Shown here in pieces: positions 43,137 to 52,377 of a stretch of DNA of 64,000 nucleotides. The position numbers and the translations under genes are program-made. Source of the stretch: an uncultured Lachnospiraceae bacterium. GTDB lineage: Bacteria; Bacillota; Clostridia; Lachnospirales; Lachnospiraceae. The notes under the pieces are model-generated. The model ran no database searches, was not told the origin of the DNA, and saw only the letters and a list, made by a program, of their open reading frames with translations. The stretch spans positions 1-64,000 of the forward strand of contig CACZJZ010000007.1 of assembly GCA_902781655.1 (NCBI GenBank). The letters are read 5' to 3'. Each line of letters begins with the position of its first letter. The first letter of the stretch is position 1.

Positions 43137-44102
43137 TTATGCGCCTGTCGGAGGGTCAAATTTGCCGCGGTTTTCGTTAAACCGTTTCAGCAGCCCGTCA
43201 ATTACATGGACAAGATTGCCGATCTCCGGCTTACTGAGCTGTTCGTCCGCTCCGACTTCCTTTCCCTTGAGAAACATCTGCTCATTGATCAGAGAGGAGA
43301 AAATCACCACCGGGATATGTTTCAGGCGCTTGTCGTCCTTGACCAGCTTTGTCAGACGATGTCCGTCCATTTTGGGCATCTCCAGGTCCGTAATGATAAG
43401 GTTTACCCTGTCGTACAGATGCGGGTCATCCTTGAGTCCGTTGAGATAATCCCAGGCCTCCTGCCCGTTGTTGAAGACCGTGATATCCTCGAACCCGGCC
43501 TTGCCCAGGGCATCATGGACCATCTTCTGCAGAAGGACGGAGTCCTCCGCGAGGACGATCGGCTGGCTGTTCTTTTTCCGCTCTCCCATCTGGTCGATCT
43601 CGGAAACCTGAATGGTCGTCTCCGGTGCGATCTCGGCGACAATTTTCTCAAAATCCAGGATTGTCACCAGCTGGTCTCCGCACTGCGCGATACCGGTTGC
43701 AATGCTCTCATCTCCGCTTGACAGAGTTTTATCCGGCTTGGAAATGCTCGTCCAGGAGATACGGCTGATCCCGTCTATGCTGTCCACGCGGAACGCCACC
43801 ATCATTTTGTTGAAATTGGTGATGATAAAGAGGTCTCTGGAATCCTCCTTCGGCTCCTGAATCTTGCCAGACAGATAGGTCGCCAGATTGATGACCGTGA
43901 TCAGCGATTCCCTTGGCTTGAAGAAGCCTTCGACAGCAATGTTCGCATGCGGCATCGGCTTCACATGTGTGCTCATCATGATTTCCTTGACCTTGGCGAC
44001 ATTTATGCCGTAAAACTCCCCCATGACACGGAATTTCATGATCTCAATTTCATTCGTACCGGTCTCAAGCAAAATTCCCTCTTTTTCATTGTTTTTCGCC
44101 AT
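43137..44102 (-). CDS. cheV: Chemotaxis coupling/adaptation protein CheV
   Basis: A 321-residue protein with an N-terminal CheW-like domain (about 15-170; NIAVEGFFKPRESLITVINLA) and a C-terminal receiver (about 180-305). The receiver has the acidic pair in VLAEDSV, the phospho-acceptor Asp in LIITDLEMPKMDG and the conserved Lys in LSKPE. CheV couples receptors to CheA and is phosphorylated by it, giving adaptation. It follows cheD by 16 bases. Confidence 0.95.
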   Translation of the reverse strand: MAKNNEKEGILLETGTNEIEIMKFRVMGEFYGINVAKVKEIMMSTHVKPMPHANIAVEGFFKPRESLITVINLATYLSGKIQEPKEDSRDLFIITNFNKMMVAFRVDSIDGISRISWTSISKPDKTLSSGDESIATGIAQCGDQLVTILDFEKIVAEIAPETTIQVSEIDQMGERKKNSQPIVLAEDSVLLQKMVHDALGKAGFEDITVFNNGQEAWDYLNGLKDDPHLYDRVNLIITDLEMPKMDGHRLTKLVKDDKRLKHIPVVIFSSLINEQMFLKGKEVGADEQLSKPEIGNLVHVIDGLLKRFNENRGKFDPPTGA

Positions 44103-44118
44103 GATTTCTTCCGCTCCT

Positions 44119-44595
44119 TTATAAATGCTTTACCGGGAACCCGGCACTGCGTATCGTCACATCGCCGTTAGCCAGAAACAGGGTCATGGTGCGTGCGTAT
44201 TTGCCGCCCACATCCTCTGCCGCGATTCGGAGTCCCGCCGCCGAGAGCGCGCGCCGTATACTCGCCACGTTGCGCTCCCCGATCCCGCCGAACTGGGTGA
44301 AATCGTCAAACATGCGGGCGCCTCCCGCGATTTTGACGACCGCCCTCTCTCTGGCAAAGCCCATCGGCGCCAGCTTTCTCACCGTCTCTCGCACGCCGGT
44401 GTCTGCGAATCGAAAGGGCACGCTGTTCAGTTCTTCCGTATTCTCAGGAAGCAGCACATGCAGCAGAGCGCCGATCCGCAGTATCGGATCATAAAACGTA
44501 ACTCCCACGCATGATCCGAGCGCAAATGTTATGATGCGGTCGCTCCCGCTGGCGATTTTCATATCGCCGATCCCCACTTTCCACTCCTGTGACAT
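44119..44595 (-). CDS. cheD: Chemoreceptor glutamine deamidase CheD
   Basis: A 158-residue enzyme that deamidates receptor glutamines. The catalytic Cys29 (LGSCVGV) and His46 (LLHVLLP) are present, as is the conserved KIAGGARMF segment. CheD normally pairs with CheC; no free cheC was found, so FliY may be the CheC-type partner here (inference). It follows flgG by 30 bases and precedes cheV. Confidence 0.95.
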   Translation of the reverse strand: MSQEWKVGIGDMKIASGSDRIITFALGSCVGVTFYDPILRIGALLHVLLPENTEELNSVPFRFADTGVRETVRKLAPMGFARERAVVKIAGGARMFDDFTQFGGIGERNVASIRRALSAAGLRIAAEDVGGKYARTMTLFLANGDVTIRSAGFPVKHL

Positions 44596-44625
44596 CTGTT
44601 GGCCCCGACATGATCGAACGCAGAT

Positions 44626-45396
44626 TTATCCGCGCAGCGAGTTAATGGTTCCTTCCACCTCATCTGACGTCGTGACCATTCTGAGAGCATACGAGAACGC
44701 CCGCTGCGCCTCGATCATATCCGTCATCTCGCGGGCCATATCTGTGCCCGAGTCCTCGAGCATATGCTGCTCCAATCCCGGATTCTCCGCCGCGGCGGCC
44801 TTGTTCCCTGTATCCCCCTCCCGGATGACCCATTCATTGTCTCCGGCGTTCAACAACCGGCTCGGATAGGGAATGGTATAGACGCCCGGCGTCTGATCCA
44901 TCTGTTCGTCCAGGCTGTCAGCCGCTGTTTCCGCCGCTGTGCCATCCGCACCGCTGTCGGTCAGACGGATCTCCTTCCCGTCCGCATCGCAAACGTACTT
45001 GCCGCTGTCCGTCATGAGATAGAAGTTGCCATCCTCCATCAGGCCGCGATGGAAATGTCCGGTGCGCGTATAGCTGATCGCGCCCGTCTTGGGATCCTTC
45101 AGCATGAAGAAGCTGTTGTCGTCTGTGATCGCATAATCCAGATCAGAATCAGACACCGACATGCCCGCCTGGGAGAAATTTGTCCTCGTTGACAGCACCG
45201 CGGTTCCATTGTCCGCCTGCAGGTCTGTCACCGCCTCGCGCGGCGCGTTCAGGTTGGAATTCACCAGCTCCTGGAAGCCGGCCTGCTTCGGCTTAAATCC
45301 GCCGTTGTTGATATTGGCAAGATTGTTGGCCACCAAATCCAGTTTATTCTGAGATGCCCTTGCGCCAAGCGCTCCTGTATAAAATGACATATCCAT
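44626..45396 (-). CDS. flgG: Flagellar basal-body rod protein FlgG-like
   Basis: Rod-family protein of 256 residues. The N-terminal motif is QNKLDLVANNLANINNGGFK; the C-terminal segment is MTDMIEAQRAFSYALRMVTT. A variable acidic insertion (about 150-210) is present. The ATG at 45396 is chosen for GGGAGG upstream; the GTG at 45405 overlaps the stop of the previous rod gene. In Bacillus the equivalent pair is FlhO-FlhP. The assignment to FlgG versus FlgF is by order and is tentative. Confidence 0.82.
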   Translation of the reverse strand: MDMSFYTGALGARASQNKLDLVANNLANINNGGFKPKQAGFQELVNSNLNAPREAVTDLQADNGTAVLSTRTNFSQAGMSVSDSDLDYAITDDNSFFMLKDPKTGAISYTRTGHFHRGLMEDGNFYLMTDSGKYVCDADGKEIRLTDSGADGTAAETAADSLDEQMDQTPGVYTIPYPSRLLNAGDNEWVIREGDTGNKAAAAENPGLEQHMLEDSGTDMAREMTDMIEAQRAFSYALRMVTTSDEVEGTINSLRG

Positions 45397-45401
45397 GGCA
45401 A

Positions 45402-46160
45402 TCACAGCCTCCCGACATCGTTGCAGGCATGACTCAGCACGCCGTCGTACATCTTCAGCATCTGCGCTGCGCTCTGCAGTGCTCTCTGCGCCGTCATCAT
45501 CGAGGTCATCTCGGCGGTCATGTCGACGTTGGCCTGCTCCACCTGTTTCTGGAGAATCTTCGTGTCCGCCGGAACCGCGATTCTCTCGTTGTCTGTGGAG
45601 TACAGTCCGTTATCCTCGCGGTGAAGCGCACTGTAGTCTTCAAAATCAGCCAGCCCGAGCTTCGCGATTTTCCTTTCCCCGCTGTCCGTGATCGTTCCAT
45701 CTTCCGAGATTGTAAAATTCTCGTCCGCGAGATGAATCGGATTTCCGTTCTCATCCAGAACATTTCCAAGGTCTGAGAGAACCAGTGTGCCATCGTCCGT
45801 GAGCGAGAACTGTCCGTTGCGCGTATACTGCTCCGTTCCGTCAGGTCTCCCGATCCGGAAGAAGCCCTTTCCGCTGATGGCCGCATCCAGCACGTTTCCC
45901 GTTTCCTTCAGCGTCCCCTGGCTGTAATTTGTGGTGGTCTCGTCAGCCATGACGATCGGCGTTGTCACCGCCAGATTCTTCCGGGCGCTCTTATCCGTGC
46001 GTCCGGTCCGGATCAGCATCTGCTCCTGAAAGGTGCTGTCCGACTGCGTATCGCTTTTATACCCCGGCGTCTCGATATTGGCCATATTTGCCGCAATGAC
46101 ATTCAGATTTCTCCGCTGTGTCAGAAGTCCGGACGTCAGTTCATAAAATCCCTGATACAT
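45402..46160 (-). CDS. flgF: Flagellar basal-body rod protein FlgF-like
   Basis: Rod-family protein of 252 residues. It has RRNLNVIAANMANIETPGYK at the N-terminus, GKGFFRIGRPDGTEQYTRNG in the middle and VDMTAEMTSMMTAQRALQSA near the C-terminus. It follows fliA by 10 bases and is followed directly by the FlgG-like gene. Which of the two is FlgF or FlgG is uncertain. Confidence 0.82.
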   Translation of the reverse strand: MYQGFYELTSGLLTQRRNLNVIAANMANIETPGYKSDTQSDSTFQEQMLIRTGRTDKSARKNLAVTTPIVMADETTTNYSQGTLKETGNVLDAAISGKGFFRIGRPDGTEQYTRNGQFSLTDDGTLVLSDLGNVLDENGNPIHLADENFTISEDGTITDSGERKIAKLGLADFEDYSALHREDNGLYSTDNERIAVPADTKILQKQVEQANVDMTAEMTSMMTAQRALQSAAQMLKMYDGVLSHACNDVGRL

Positions 46161-46170
46161 TTGTCTTTCC

Positions 46171-46938
46171 TCACATCTTCATGTATTTTTTCAACTTGCG
46201 GATCGCCTGCGCATGCAGCTGGCTGACCCGCGGCTGTGATATCTCCATGACATCCGCTATCTGGCTCATGTTAAGATTATCGACATAATACAGCGAAATT
46301 ATCATCTTTTCTTTATCCTGCAGTCTGTCGATGCCCTCTGCCAGCATCCGCGCCGTCTCTCCCTGAAGGAACTGCTTCTCCGGCTGCACCGAGACATCCT
46401 CCGTCGGGACCTGGAGCATGAAATCATCTGTATCTTCATAGGCCATGTCCAGTGACATCACATTGATCATTGTCGTCATGCTCTGGATTTTCTGATATCG
46501 CCTCAAATCCATGCCCAGGCTGTCCGCCACCTCCTGATTGGTCGGCGTCCGACCGAGGCTATCCGTCATCCGGGCGATCGCATCCTCGATATTTTTCCTG
46601 TCACGGTGATAATTGCGCGGCATCCAGTCATTCTTCCGCATCATGTCGATGACCATGCCGCGGATGCGCCTCGATATGAAGGTATCGAACTTATTATCCT
46701 TGTCGGGATCATACCGGTCAATGCCCTTCATGATCTCAATCACGCCCTCGTTGATGATATCCTCCGTCTGTGCGAATCCGAGGTAAAGGTCCCGCATCTG
46801 CCAGGCAATGGATTTGACGATATAGAGATAGCGGAGCGTCAGCTCCTGTCTGACCTCCGGCTCCTTTTTCTCCCGATAGCGCCGGAACAATTCTTCATTG
46901 GTCTGTTCTCCGATTGATACGTCAGCGATCCCCATCAT
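46171..46938 (-). CDS. fliA: Flagellar sigma factor FliA (sigma-28/SigD)
   Basis: RNA polymerase sigma-28 of 255 residues, which reads the GCCGATAA-type promoters. Region 2 (NEGVIEIMKGIDRYDP, FDTFISRRIRGMVIDMMR), region 3 (SLGRTPTNQEVADSLGM) and region 4 (ISLYYVDNLNMSQIADVMEI, SQPRVSQLHAQAIRKLKK) are present. AGGAG lies just before two adjacent ATGs at 46938 and 46935; the second has better spacing. It follows flhA by 15 bases. FlhF and FlhG genes, usual at this spot, are absent. Confidence 0.97.
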   Translation of the reverse strand: MMGIADVSIGEQTNEELFRRYREKKEPEVRQELTLRYLYIVKSIAWQMRDLYLGFAQTEDIINEGVIEIMKGIDRYDPDKDNKFDTFISRRIRGMVIDMMRKNDWMPRNYHRDRKNIEDAIARMTDSLGRTPTNQEVADSLGMDLRRYQKIQSMTTMINVMSLDMAYEDTDDFMLQVPTEDVSVQPEKQFLQGETARMLAEGIDRLQDKEKMIISLYYVDNLNMSQIADVMEISQPRVSQLHAQAIRKLKKYMKM

Positions 46939-46953
46939 GACTCCTATCTCCCG

Positions 46954-49122
46954 TCAGGACTTCTCCTCATCATGCTCCAGTCTCAAACTTCCCAGGGACT
47001 GGATCTGAACATTGTTCGCGATCTCATTAAACGACAGCACTCTCACATTCGGATAAAACTGTCCGATCAGATGATAAAAATGCACCCGCATCACCTGGGA
47101 TGTCAGAATAACAGGCGTCTGCGACAGCGAGCGGAATTTCTGAACTGCCTCCGCCACCTGTTTTACAATACTTTGAAGCACGTCAGCCGACAGGGCAAGA
47201 TAGCTGCCTCCCTCCCCCCGGGTCAGGGAAGCTGCCATGGCGCGCTCCAGATCGGCATCCAGCGTATAAACCCGGAGGCTTCCGTCCTCCGCGTACATCC
47301 TTGTGATGGTGCGTTTCAGGGCAATGCGGACATTCCCGACGAGAGTGTCGAGATCCTTCGCCGGCGTGGCGGTGTCGGACAAGCCGGATGCCACGTTTTC
47401 GACAATCGTCTCAAGATCCCGGATAGCCACCCCCTCCTCGAGAAGCTGCGTCAGTATCTTCTGCAGCAGATTGTAGGAAACAACGTTCGGAAACACCTCA
47501 GTCACCAGCTCCGGCGCTGTCTTCTTCAGGTTATCCACAAGGCGGACCACTTCCTGCCGTGTGATGAGCTCGAATGCATGCTGCCGGATCACCTCCGAGA
47601 GGTGGTTGACCATCACCGACAGAGGATCGATCACCGTGTAGCCATACAGCTCCGCCTTCTCCCGGTTTTCCGGTCTGATCCACCTGCTGGGGATCCCATA
47701 CGCGGGTTCAATGGTCTCAATGCCATCGATCTCCCGCTCCGCGTGTTCCGGCTCGAGCGCCAGAAAATAATCTGTCAGGATCTCTCCTCTCGCGACCTCT
47801 TCTCCCCGGATCCGGATAACATATTCATTGGTGCCGAGCGCGGAGCTGTCCCGCAACCGGATGGAAGGAACGACGAAACCCATGTCCTGAGCATACTGTC
47901 TCCGGAAGATAACAATGCGGCTGATCAGTCTGCCGCCGACCGACTCATCCGCGAGGGGAATCAGACTGTAGCCGAAGTCAAGCTCAACCGGCTCGATCGT
48001 CAGGAGCTGATATACATTGTTGACATCCTTAAAGTAATCCTCCTCCCGCGCAGGAGTTTCCTCACTCTGGGCCGGAGCGGATTTTGTCTCCTCCGGCTGT
48101 GCTTCCTGCTGGGCTTTCTGTATGTTCTTCAGCGTCCCGGTCTGATATGAGTTCATGTCCCGGCCGATTCTGGGCTGCGAATCCATCTGTCTGTTCAGAT
48201 AGTATCCGCCCCCGATCAGACCGGCGCTGACAATCAGGATCTGCGGAATCGGCATGCCCGGGATCACAGCGAGTACCGCGACGATGATGCCGGAGATGAT
48301 GAAGGCCCTCGGCTGAGCCTTGAATTCGCCGGCGATGTCCTCATTCAGAGACCCTCGCGCGGTTGCGCGGGTGACGATCATACCGGTCGCGGTGGAAATC
48401 AACAGGGAGGGAATCTGTCCGACCAGACCGTCGCCGACCGTCGCGATGGAATAGGTCTGTGCGACCGTCGCGAGGTCTCCTCCTCCCTGCACCATACCGA
48501 TGAGGATACCACCGATCAGATTGATCGCCGTGGTGATCAGCGACATCGTCGAGTTGCCCTTGACGATCTTGGTTGCGCCGTCCATGGAACCGTAAAAATC
48601 CGATTCCCGCTGTACCTTGCTTCTGCGCCGCGCGGCCTCCTGGTCGTCGATCATGCCGGAATTCAAATCCGCGTCGATAGCCATCTGCTTGCCGGGCATG
48701 GCATCCAGACTGAACCGGGCCGCCACCTCCGCAACTCGCTCCGCGCCGCGGTTGATGACGAGGAAATTCATCAGGACGATGATCAGATAGATGACCAGTC
48801 CTACCACGATGTTGCCGCGCAAAATGAAATCGCCGAACGCCGCGACAATTCTTCCGGCGCTTCCGCCCTGCGACAGGATATTTCTTGTCGTTGAAACATT
48901 GATGCCGAGGCTGAACAACGTGGTCAGCAGCAGCATGGACGGAAAGATGGAGAACTCCAGCGGATCATGGATCGTCATCGTGATCACGAGGATCATCATG
49001 GACAGCGACATGTTGATCAGAATCGCCACGTCAATCAGAGCGGGCGGCAGCGGTATGATCAGCAGCAGCACGATGACCAGCGCCATGAATACGACTGAAT
49101 TTTGTAATAGCTTCTTGACCAT
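46954..49122 (-). CDS. flhA: Flagellar export gate protein FlhA
   Basis: Polytopic export-gate protein of 722 residues, the receptor for substrate-chaperone complexes and part of the proton-driven gate. Eight membrane helices occupy about residues 10-330. FHIPEP features are the conserved GDFILRGNIVVGLVIYLI region and MPGKQMAIDADLNSG. The cytoplasmic FlhA_C domain fills the rest, with a charged Gln/Glu linker near 330-370. The RBS is weak (AGAAAGAG). It follows flhB by 33 bases. Confidence 0.97.
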   Translation of the reverse strand: MVKKLLQNSVVFMALVIVLLLIIPLPPALIDVAILINMSLSMMILVITMTIHDPLEFSIFPSMLLLTTLFSLGINVSTTRNILSQGGSAGRIVAAFGDFILRGNIVVGLVIYLIIVLMNFLVINRGAERVAEVAARFSLDAMPGKQMAIDADLNSGMIDDQEAARRRSKVQRESDFYGSMDGATKIVKGNSTMSLITTAINLIGGILIGMVQGGGDLATVAQTYSIATVGDGLVGQIPSLLISTATGMIVTRATARGSLNEDIAGEFKAQPRAFIISGIIVAVLAVIPGMPIPQILIVSAGLIGGGYYLNRQMDSQPRIGRDMNSYQTGTLKNIQKAQQEAQPEETKSAPAQSEETPAREEDYFKDVNNVYQLLTIEPVELDFGYSLIPLADESVGGRLISRIVIFRRQYAQDMGFVVPSIRLRDSSALGTNEYVIRIRGEEVARGEILTDYFLALEPEHAEREIDGIETIEPAYGIPSRWIRPENREKAELYGYTVIDPLSVMVNHLSEVIRQHAFELITRQEVVRLVDNLKKTAPELVTEVFPNVVSYNLLQKILTQLLEEGVAIRDLETIVENVASGLSDTATPAKDLDTLVGNVRIALKRTITRMYAEDGSLRVYTLDADLERAMAASLTRGEGGSYLALSADVLQSIVKQVAEAVQKFRSLSQTPVILTSQVMRVHFYHLIGQFYPNVRVLSFNEIANNVQIQSLGSLRLEHDEEKS

Positions 49123-49155
49123 GGAGAGCGGTTACTCTTTCTGAATCCGTGTGAT

Positions 49156-50241
49156 CTATTGTGTCTCTCCGGAGCGGAAGATATCCTCACGGCCTTCCTG
49201 CCGGTAAATCATAACCAGTATCTCGGCGACTGCTCCGAAATATTCCTGAGAAATCGGCTGTCCGATTTCCACGTCCCGGTACAGACCGCGGGCGAGCGGT
49301 TTGTTCTCAATCCAGGGGACATTGTTCTGCTCCGCGGTCTCCGCGATCTTCAGGGCGATATGGTCGAGTCCCTTGGCCACGACATAGGGCGCGGAGGCGT
49401 ATTTGGTGTCATATTTCAGCGCGACGGCGACATGGGTAGGATTGCGGATCACAACATCCGCCTTCGGGACCTCCTGCATCATTCTGCGCTGCGACATCTC
49501 ACGCTGGATTCTGCGAATCCGTCCCTTGATCTCCGGGTTGCCTTCCAGCATCTTGAACTCTTCCTTGACCTCCTGCTTTGTCATCATCATGTCCTTGCGG
49601 TACTGATACCGCTGATACATGTAGTCGACTGCCGCAATCGCCGCGAAGGCCAGGCAGATGCGAGCCACCAGTCCGCAGATCATAGACCAGAGCGCCTCGG
49701 CCGCGGCCGCCGGGGCCATGTCAGGCATTCTCGCGATGTCGGACAGACTATCGCGGATCACGCTGTAACCCATTGCGAACAGAATCACAACCTTCAGGAT
49801 GTTCTTGAGTGTTTCCATCAGATTCCGGAGCGAGAACAGTCTCCGGATTCCCTGCAGCGGATTCAGCCGACTAAACTTGGGCCGCACCAGCTTCATGGCA
49901 AAGAGAAATCTGGTCTGTGCCCCATGGGCAATGATCCCCAGCCCTAATGCCGTGAGCAGGATGGGAAGCGTACAAATTGCCCCGGTCAGGAGAAACTGCT
50001 GCACCACAATCCGGTTCAGCGGACTTGTGCCTGTCTCTCCGACAGACGATAGGATCCAGATAAGAAAGGTGCCAAGACGCTGTCCGATGGTTCGGATCAT
50101 CCGGTTCAGAACAAAAAAAGTGCCTCCCACGACGGCCAGCGTCACAATGTCGCGGCTCTGAAAGACATTGCCTTCCTTTCTCGCCTCACTTAGCTTGTGG
50201 GCTGTAGGCTGTTCTGTTTTTTCCTGTCCTCCCTCTGCCAT
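49156..50241 (-). CDS. flhB: Flagellar export switch protein FlhB
   Basis: Export apparatus protein of 361 residues that autocleaves to switch from rod/hook to filament substrates. Four membrane helices (about 35-215) are followed by the cytoplasmic domain with NPTH at 267-270. The N-terminal KTEQPTAHKLSEARKEGNV is diagnostic. A separate YlqH-like copy of the C-terminal domain is at 28526-29017. It follows fliR by 42 bases. Confidence 0.96.
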   Translation of the reverse strand: MAEGGQEKTEQPTAHKLSEARKEGNVFQSRDIVTLAVVGGTFFVLNRMIRTIGQRLGTFLIWILSSVGETGTSPLNRIVVQQFLLTGAICTLPILLTALGLGIIAHGAQTRFLFAMKLVRPKFSRLNPLQGIRRLFSLRNLMETLKNILKVVILFAMGYSVIRDSLSDIARMPDMAPAAAAEALWSMICGLVARICLAFAAIAAVDYMYQRYQYRKDMMMTKQEVKEEFKMLEGNPEIKGRIRRIQREMSQRRMMQEVPKADVVIRNPTHVAVALKYDTKYASAPYVVAKGLDHIALKIAETAEQNNVPWIENKPLARGLYRDVEIGQPISQEYFGAVAEILVMIYRQEGREDIFRSGETQ

Positions 50242-50283
50242 TTGTCCGCTTATTTCTCCCGCGCCTGCACGTCAGTTTTCCGT

Positions 50284-51048
50284 TCAGTGCAGAAAACCGA
50301 TCATTTGATAGAGCATATCAAACATTCCCTCATATATTTCCCGCCCCTTGTCCGCCATCGGCGCAAAAAGTAGCAGAATCATCGCAAGTCCGATGATCAG
50401 TTTGATCTGAAAGCTGACTACGAAGATGTTGATCTGCGGAACAACCCTCATCAGAAAGCCGATGGCGATTTCCGACATCAGTTCAATACCCACAATCGGA
50501 ATGGCAAGCTGCAGTCCCATCACAATGCAGGTTACAAAATATCTCAGCGTAAAGAGCGGCAGCCCCTCCGCGATCACCACACCGCCGGCTGGGATATCGG
50601 CATAAGTCTGAAAGACCAGCTGCAGGAACCGCACATGCCCGTTTTCCGCGAAAAACAGCAGGACATACATGGCATAATACACATATGTCGAAACCGTCAT
50701 CTGCGTACCGGTCTGCGGATCATACATCTGCGCCATGGACAGTCCCATGGAGAAGTCAATGACTGTCCCCGCGAACTGAATGACCATGAATGCCAGCTCG
50801 ACGCCAAATCCGAGACAGAAACCGACGAACAGCTCCTTCACGGCCATCACGGCAAAATCCAGTATTCCAACCGGCGCATGATCCAGTCTTCCCTGATTCC
50901 AGACGAATACGGCAAGCGACATCACAAACACAAATGCCGCCCTGACCGACGCCGGGATATTGCTGCGTCCCAGCAGCGGATGAAACAGCACCGCACCTGT
51001 CATGCGCAGCAGGATCAGCCCGAAAAGGAAAACCGCCGTATTCAGCAC
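50284..51048 (-). CDS. fliR: Flagellar export protein FliR
   Basis: Integral membrane export-gate subunit of 254 residues with about six hydrophobic helices (ILLRMTGAVLFHPLLGRSNI, FCLGFGVELAFMVIQFAG, VVPQINIFVVSFQIKLIIG). The GTG at 51048 is chosen because AGGAGG lies 8 bases upstream; the open frame begins at a TTG overlapping fliQ. It follows fliQ by 4 bases. Confidence 0.94.
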   Translation of the reverse strand: MLNTAVFLFGLILLRMTGAVLFHPLLGRSNIPASVRAAFVFVMSLAVFVWNQGRLDHAPVGILDFAVMAVKELFVGFCLGFGVELAFMVIQFAGTVIDFSMGLSMAQMYDPQTGTQMTVSTYVYYAMYVLLFFAENGHVRFLQLVFQTYADIPAGGVVIAEGLPLFTLRYFVTCIVMGLQLAIPIVGIELMSEIAIGFLMRVVPQINIFVVSFQIKLIIGLAMILLLFAPMADKGREIYEGMFDMLYQMIGFLH

Positions 51049-51052
51049 TGTC

Positions 51053-51319
51053 TCATCCTCCTGACGCAATCAGACCGCAGATTTCGGTGAAGAAATCCTG
51101 CAGAGATGTGAGCATGGTTCCGCCGAGTACAGCCAGCATCAGGACAATCACCAGCAGCTTCGGCACAAAGGTCATGGTTTGCTCATTAATCTGGGTCGCG
51201 GCTTGAAAGATCGCGATGATGATGCCGACAATCATGCTGGCCAGGAGCATGGGAAGCGCGAGCTTCATTGCCAGCCGAAAGGTTTGATTAAGCAGATCGA
51301 GAATTTCCGTACTGTCCAT
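51053..51319 (-). CDS. fliQ: Flagellar export protein FliQ
   Basis: Small export-gate subunit of 88 residues with two membrane helices (MLLASMIVGIIIAIFQAATQ and LLVIVLMLAVLGGTML) and the conserved INEQTMTFVPKL between them. It follows fliP by 43 bases, and the RBS of fliR lies in its last codons. Confidence 0.94.
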   Translation of the reverse strand: MDSTEILDLLNQTFRLAMKLALPMLLASMIVGIIIAIFQAATQINEQTMTFVPKLLVIVLMLAVLGGTMLTSLQDFFTEICGLIASGG

Positions 51320-51362
51320 CGGTATCCTTCCTATTGCGCCGCCTCATTTCTCCAAAGTCCCG

Positions 51363-52019
51363 CTATCGGAAGCTGTGAACCAGAGAAGAGAACAGCAGGT
51401 CCCACCCGTCGACGGTGATGAACAGCAGCAGCTTGAACGGCATGGAGACCATTGTCGGCGGCATCATTGCCATGCCCATGCTCATCAGCGTCGTCGCGAC
51501 GACAATATCGATAAGCAGAAACGGCAGGTAGAGAAGAAATCCCGCCATAAACGCCCGCTTCAGTTCGCTCGTCATGAATGCCGGCGTCACCACGGTGATG
51601 GGATACTTCACAGGGTCGCTCTCTTTCTCAAGATCCGCCATATCCACAAACTTGTTCAGAGTCGCCGTCTCGGTGTTCCGGAGCATAAATTTCTTCATCG
51701 GCGTTTCCGCCCGCTTCATCGCCTGCTCCTGCGTGATCTCGCCGTCCCGATAAGGGCGGTAAGCCTCCGTATTCACCTCGTTGATCGTGGGTCGCATGAT
51801 GAACAGAGTCAGAAACAGGGCGCAGCCGACGAGAACCATGTTCGGAGGGGTCTGTTGCACTCCCATCGCGGTTCTGGTGAAGGACAGCACGATAATGATC
51901 CTCATAAAAGAGGTCATCATGATGACAATCGACGGCAGCAGTGCTACAAGTGTCACGCTGAGAAGCATGTCCAGTGCCGGAACACTGCCGCCGTTCAGCC
52001 CGCTGAGAAGATCACTCAT
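51363..52019 (-). CDS. fliP: Flagellar export protein FliP
   Basis: Core export-gate subunit of 218 residues. FMRIIIVLSFTRTAMGVQQT, FMTSELKRAFMAGFLLYLPF and SMGMAMMPPTMVSMPFKLLL are typical. It lacks a classical cleavable signal peptide. Two starts compete. The ATG at 52019 has AAGGAG 10 bases upstream; the ATG at 52028 is only 1 base after it. The gene overlaps the end of fliO. Confidence 0.95.
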   Translation of the reverse strand: MSDLLSGLNGGSVPALDMLLSVTLVALLPSIVIMMTSFMRIIIVLSFTRTAMGVQQTPPNMVLVGCALFLTLFIMRPTINEVNTEAYRPYRDGEITQEQAMKRAETPMKKFMLRNTETATLNKFVDMADLEKESDPVKYPITVVTPAFMTSELKRAFMAGFLLYLPFLLIDIVVATTLMSMGMAMMPPTMVSMPFKLLLFITVDGWDLLFSSLVHSFR

Positions 52020-52377
52020 CTTTCGCATGCTCCTTCCTGTTCTTCATCTGCTTAAGCACCTGCTGCAGCGCATCCGAAAAGGGCATGCCGGCTGTTCTGC
52101 TGCCGGCATCCGGCACAATGTCCGGGAACTCTCCATCCACCCGGGCCATAAAGCTGACCTCCTGGGCAGACACACCGACGAGGAAGGTTTCCTCCCTCAC
52201 CTTCACCAGCAGCAGCTGCTTATCCCGTCCGATCACGATGCTGTCGATCACCTTCATGTAGCGGCCGCCCGCTACTCCCGACATCCTTCGGCCAAGGAAT
52301 CTGGTCCACCACCAGGCAAGCAGCAGAATCAGAATTACCGCGACAGTCGCGATCACTGCCTCGACCAGTTTCATCAT
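52012..52377 (-). CDS. fliO: Flagellar export assembly protein FliO
   Basis: A 121-residue membrane protein that helps assemble FliP. It has one N-terminal membrane helix (about 7-25) and a small cytoplasmic domain with MKVIDSIVIGRDKQLLLVKV, typical of the family. It overlaps the end of fliY and the start of fliP, so these are translationally coupled. Confidence 0.9.
   Translation of the reverse strand: MMKLVEAVIATVAVILILLLAWWWTRFLGRRMSGVAGGRYMKVIDSIVIGRDKQLLLVKVREETFLVGVSAQEVSFMARVDGEFPDIVPDAGSRTAGMPFSDALQQVLKQMKNRKEHAKDE

Noticed and set aside
44626..46160. Two adjacent rod-type genes taken as a recent duplication
   Set aside because: The paired flgF/flgG (FlhO/FlhP) arrangement is normal and the two proteins are well diverged.
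46972..48150. 392-codon plus-strand frame opposite flhA
   Set aside because: Antisense shadow with His/Arg-rich composition and no family likeness. The same holds for similar frames opposite the YlqG-like gene and at 37877-39382.
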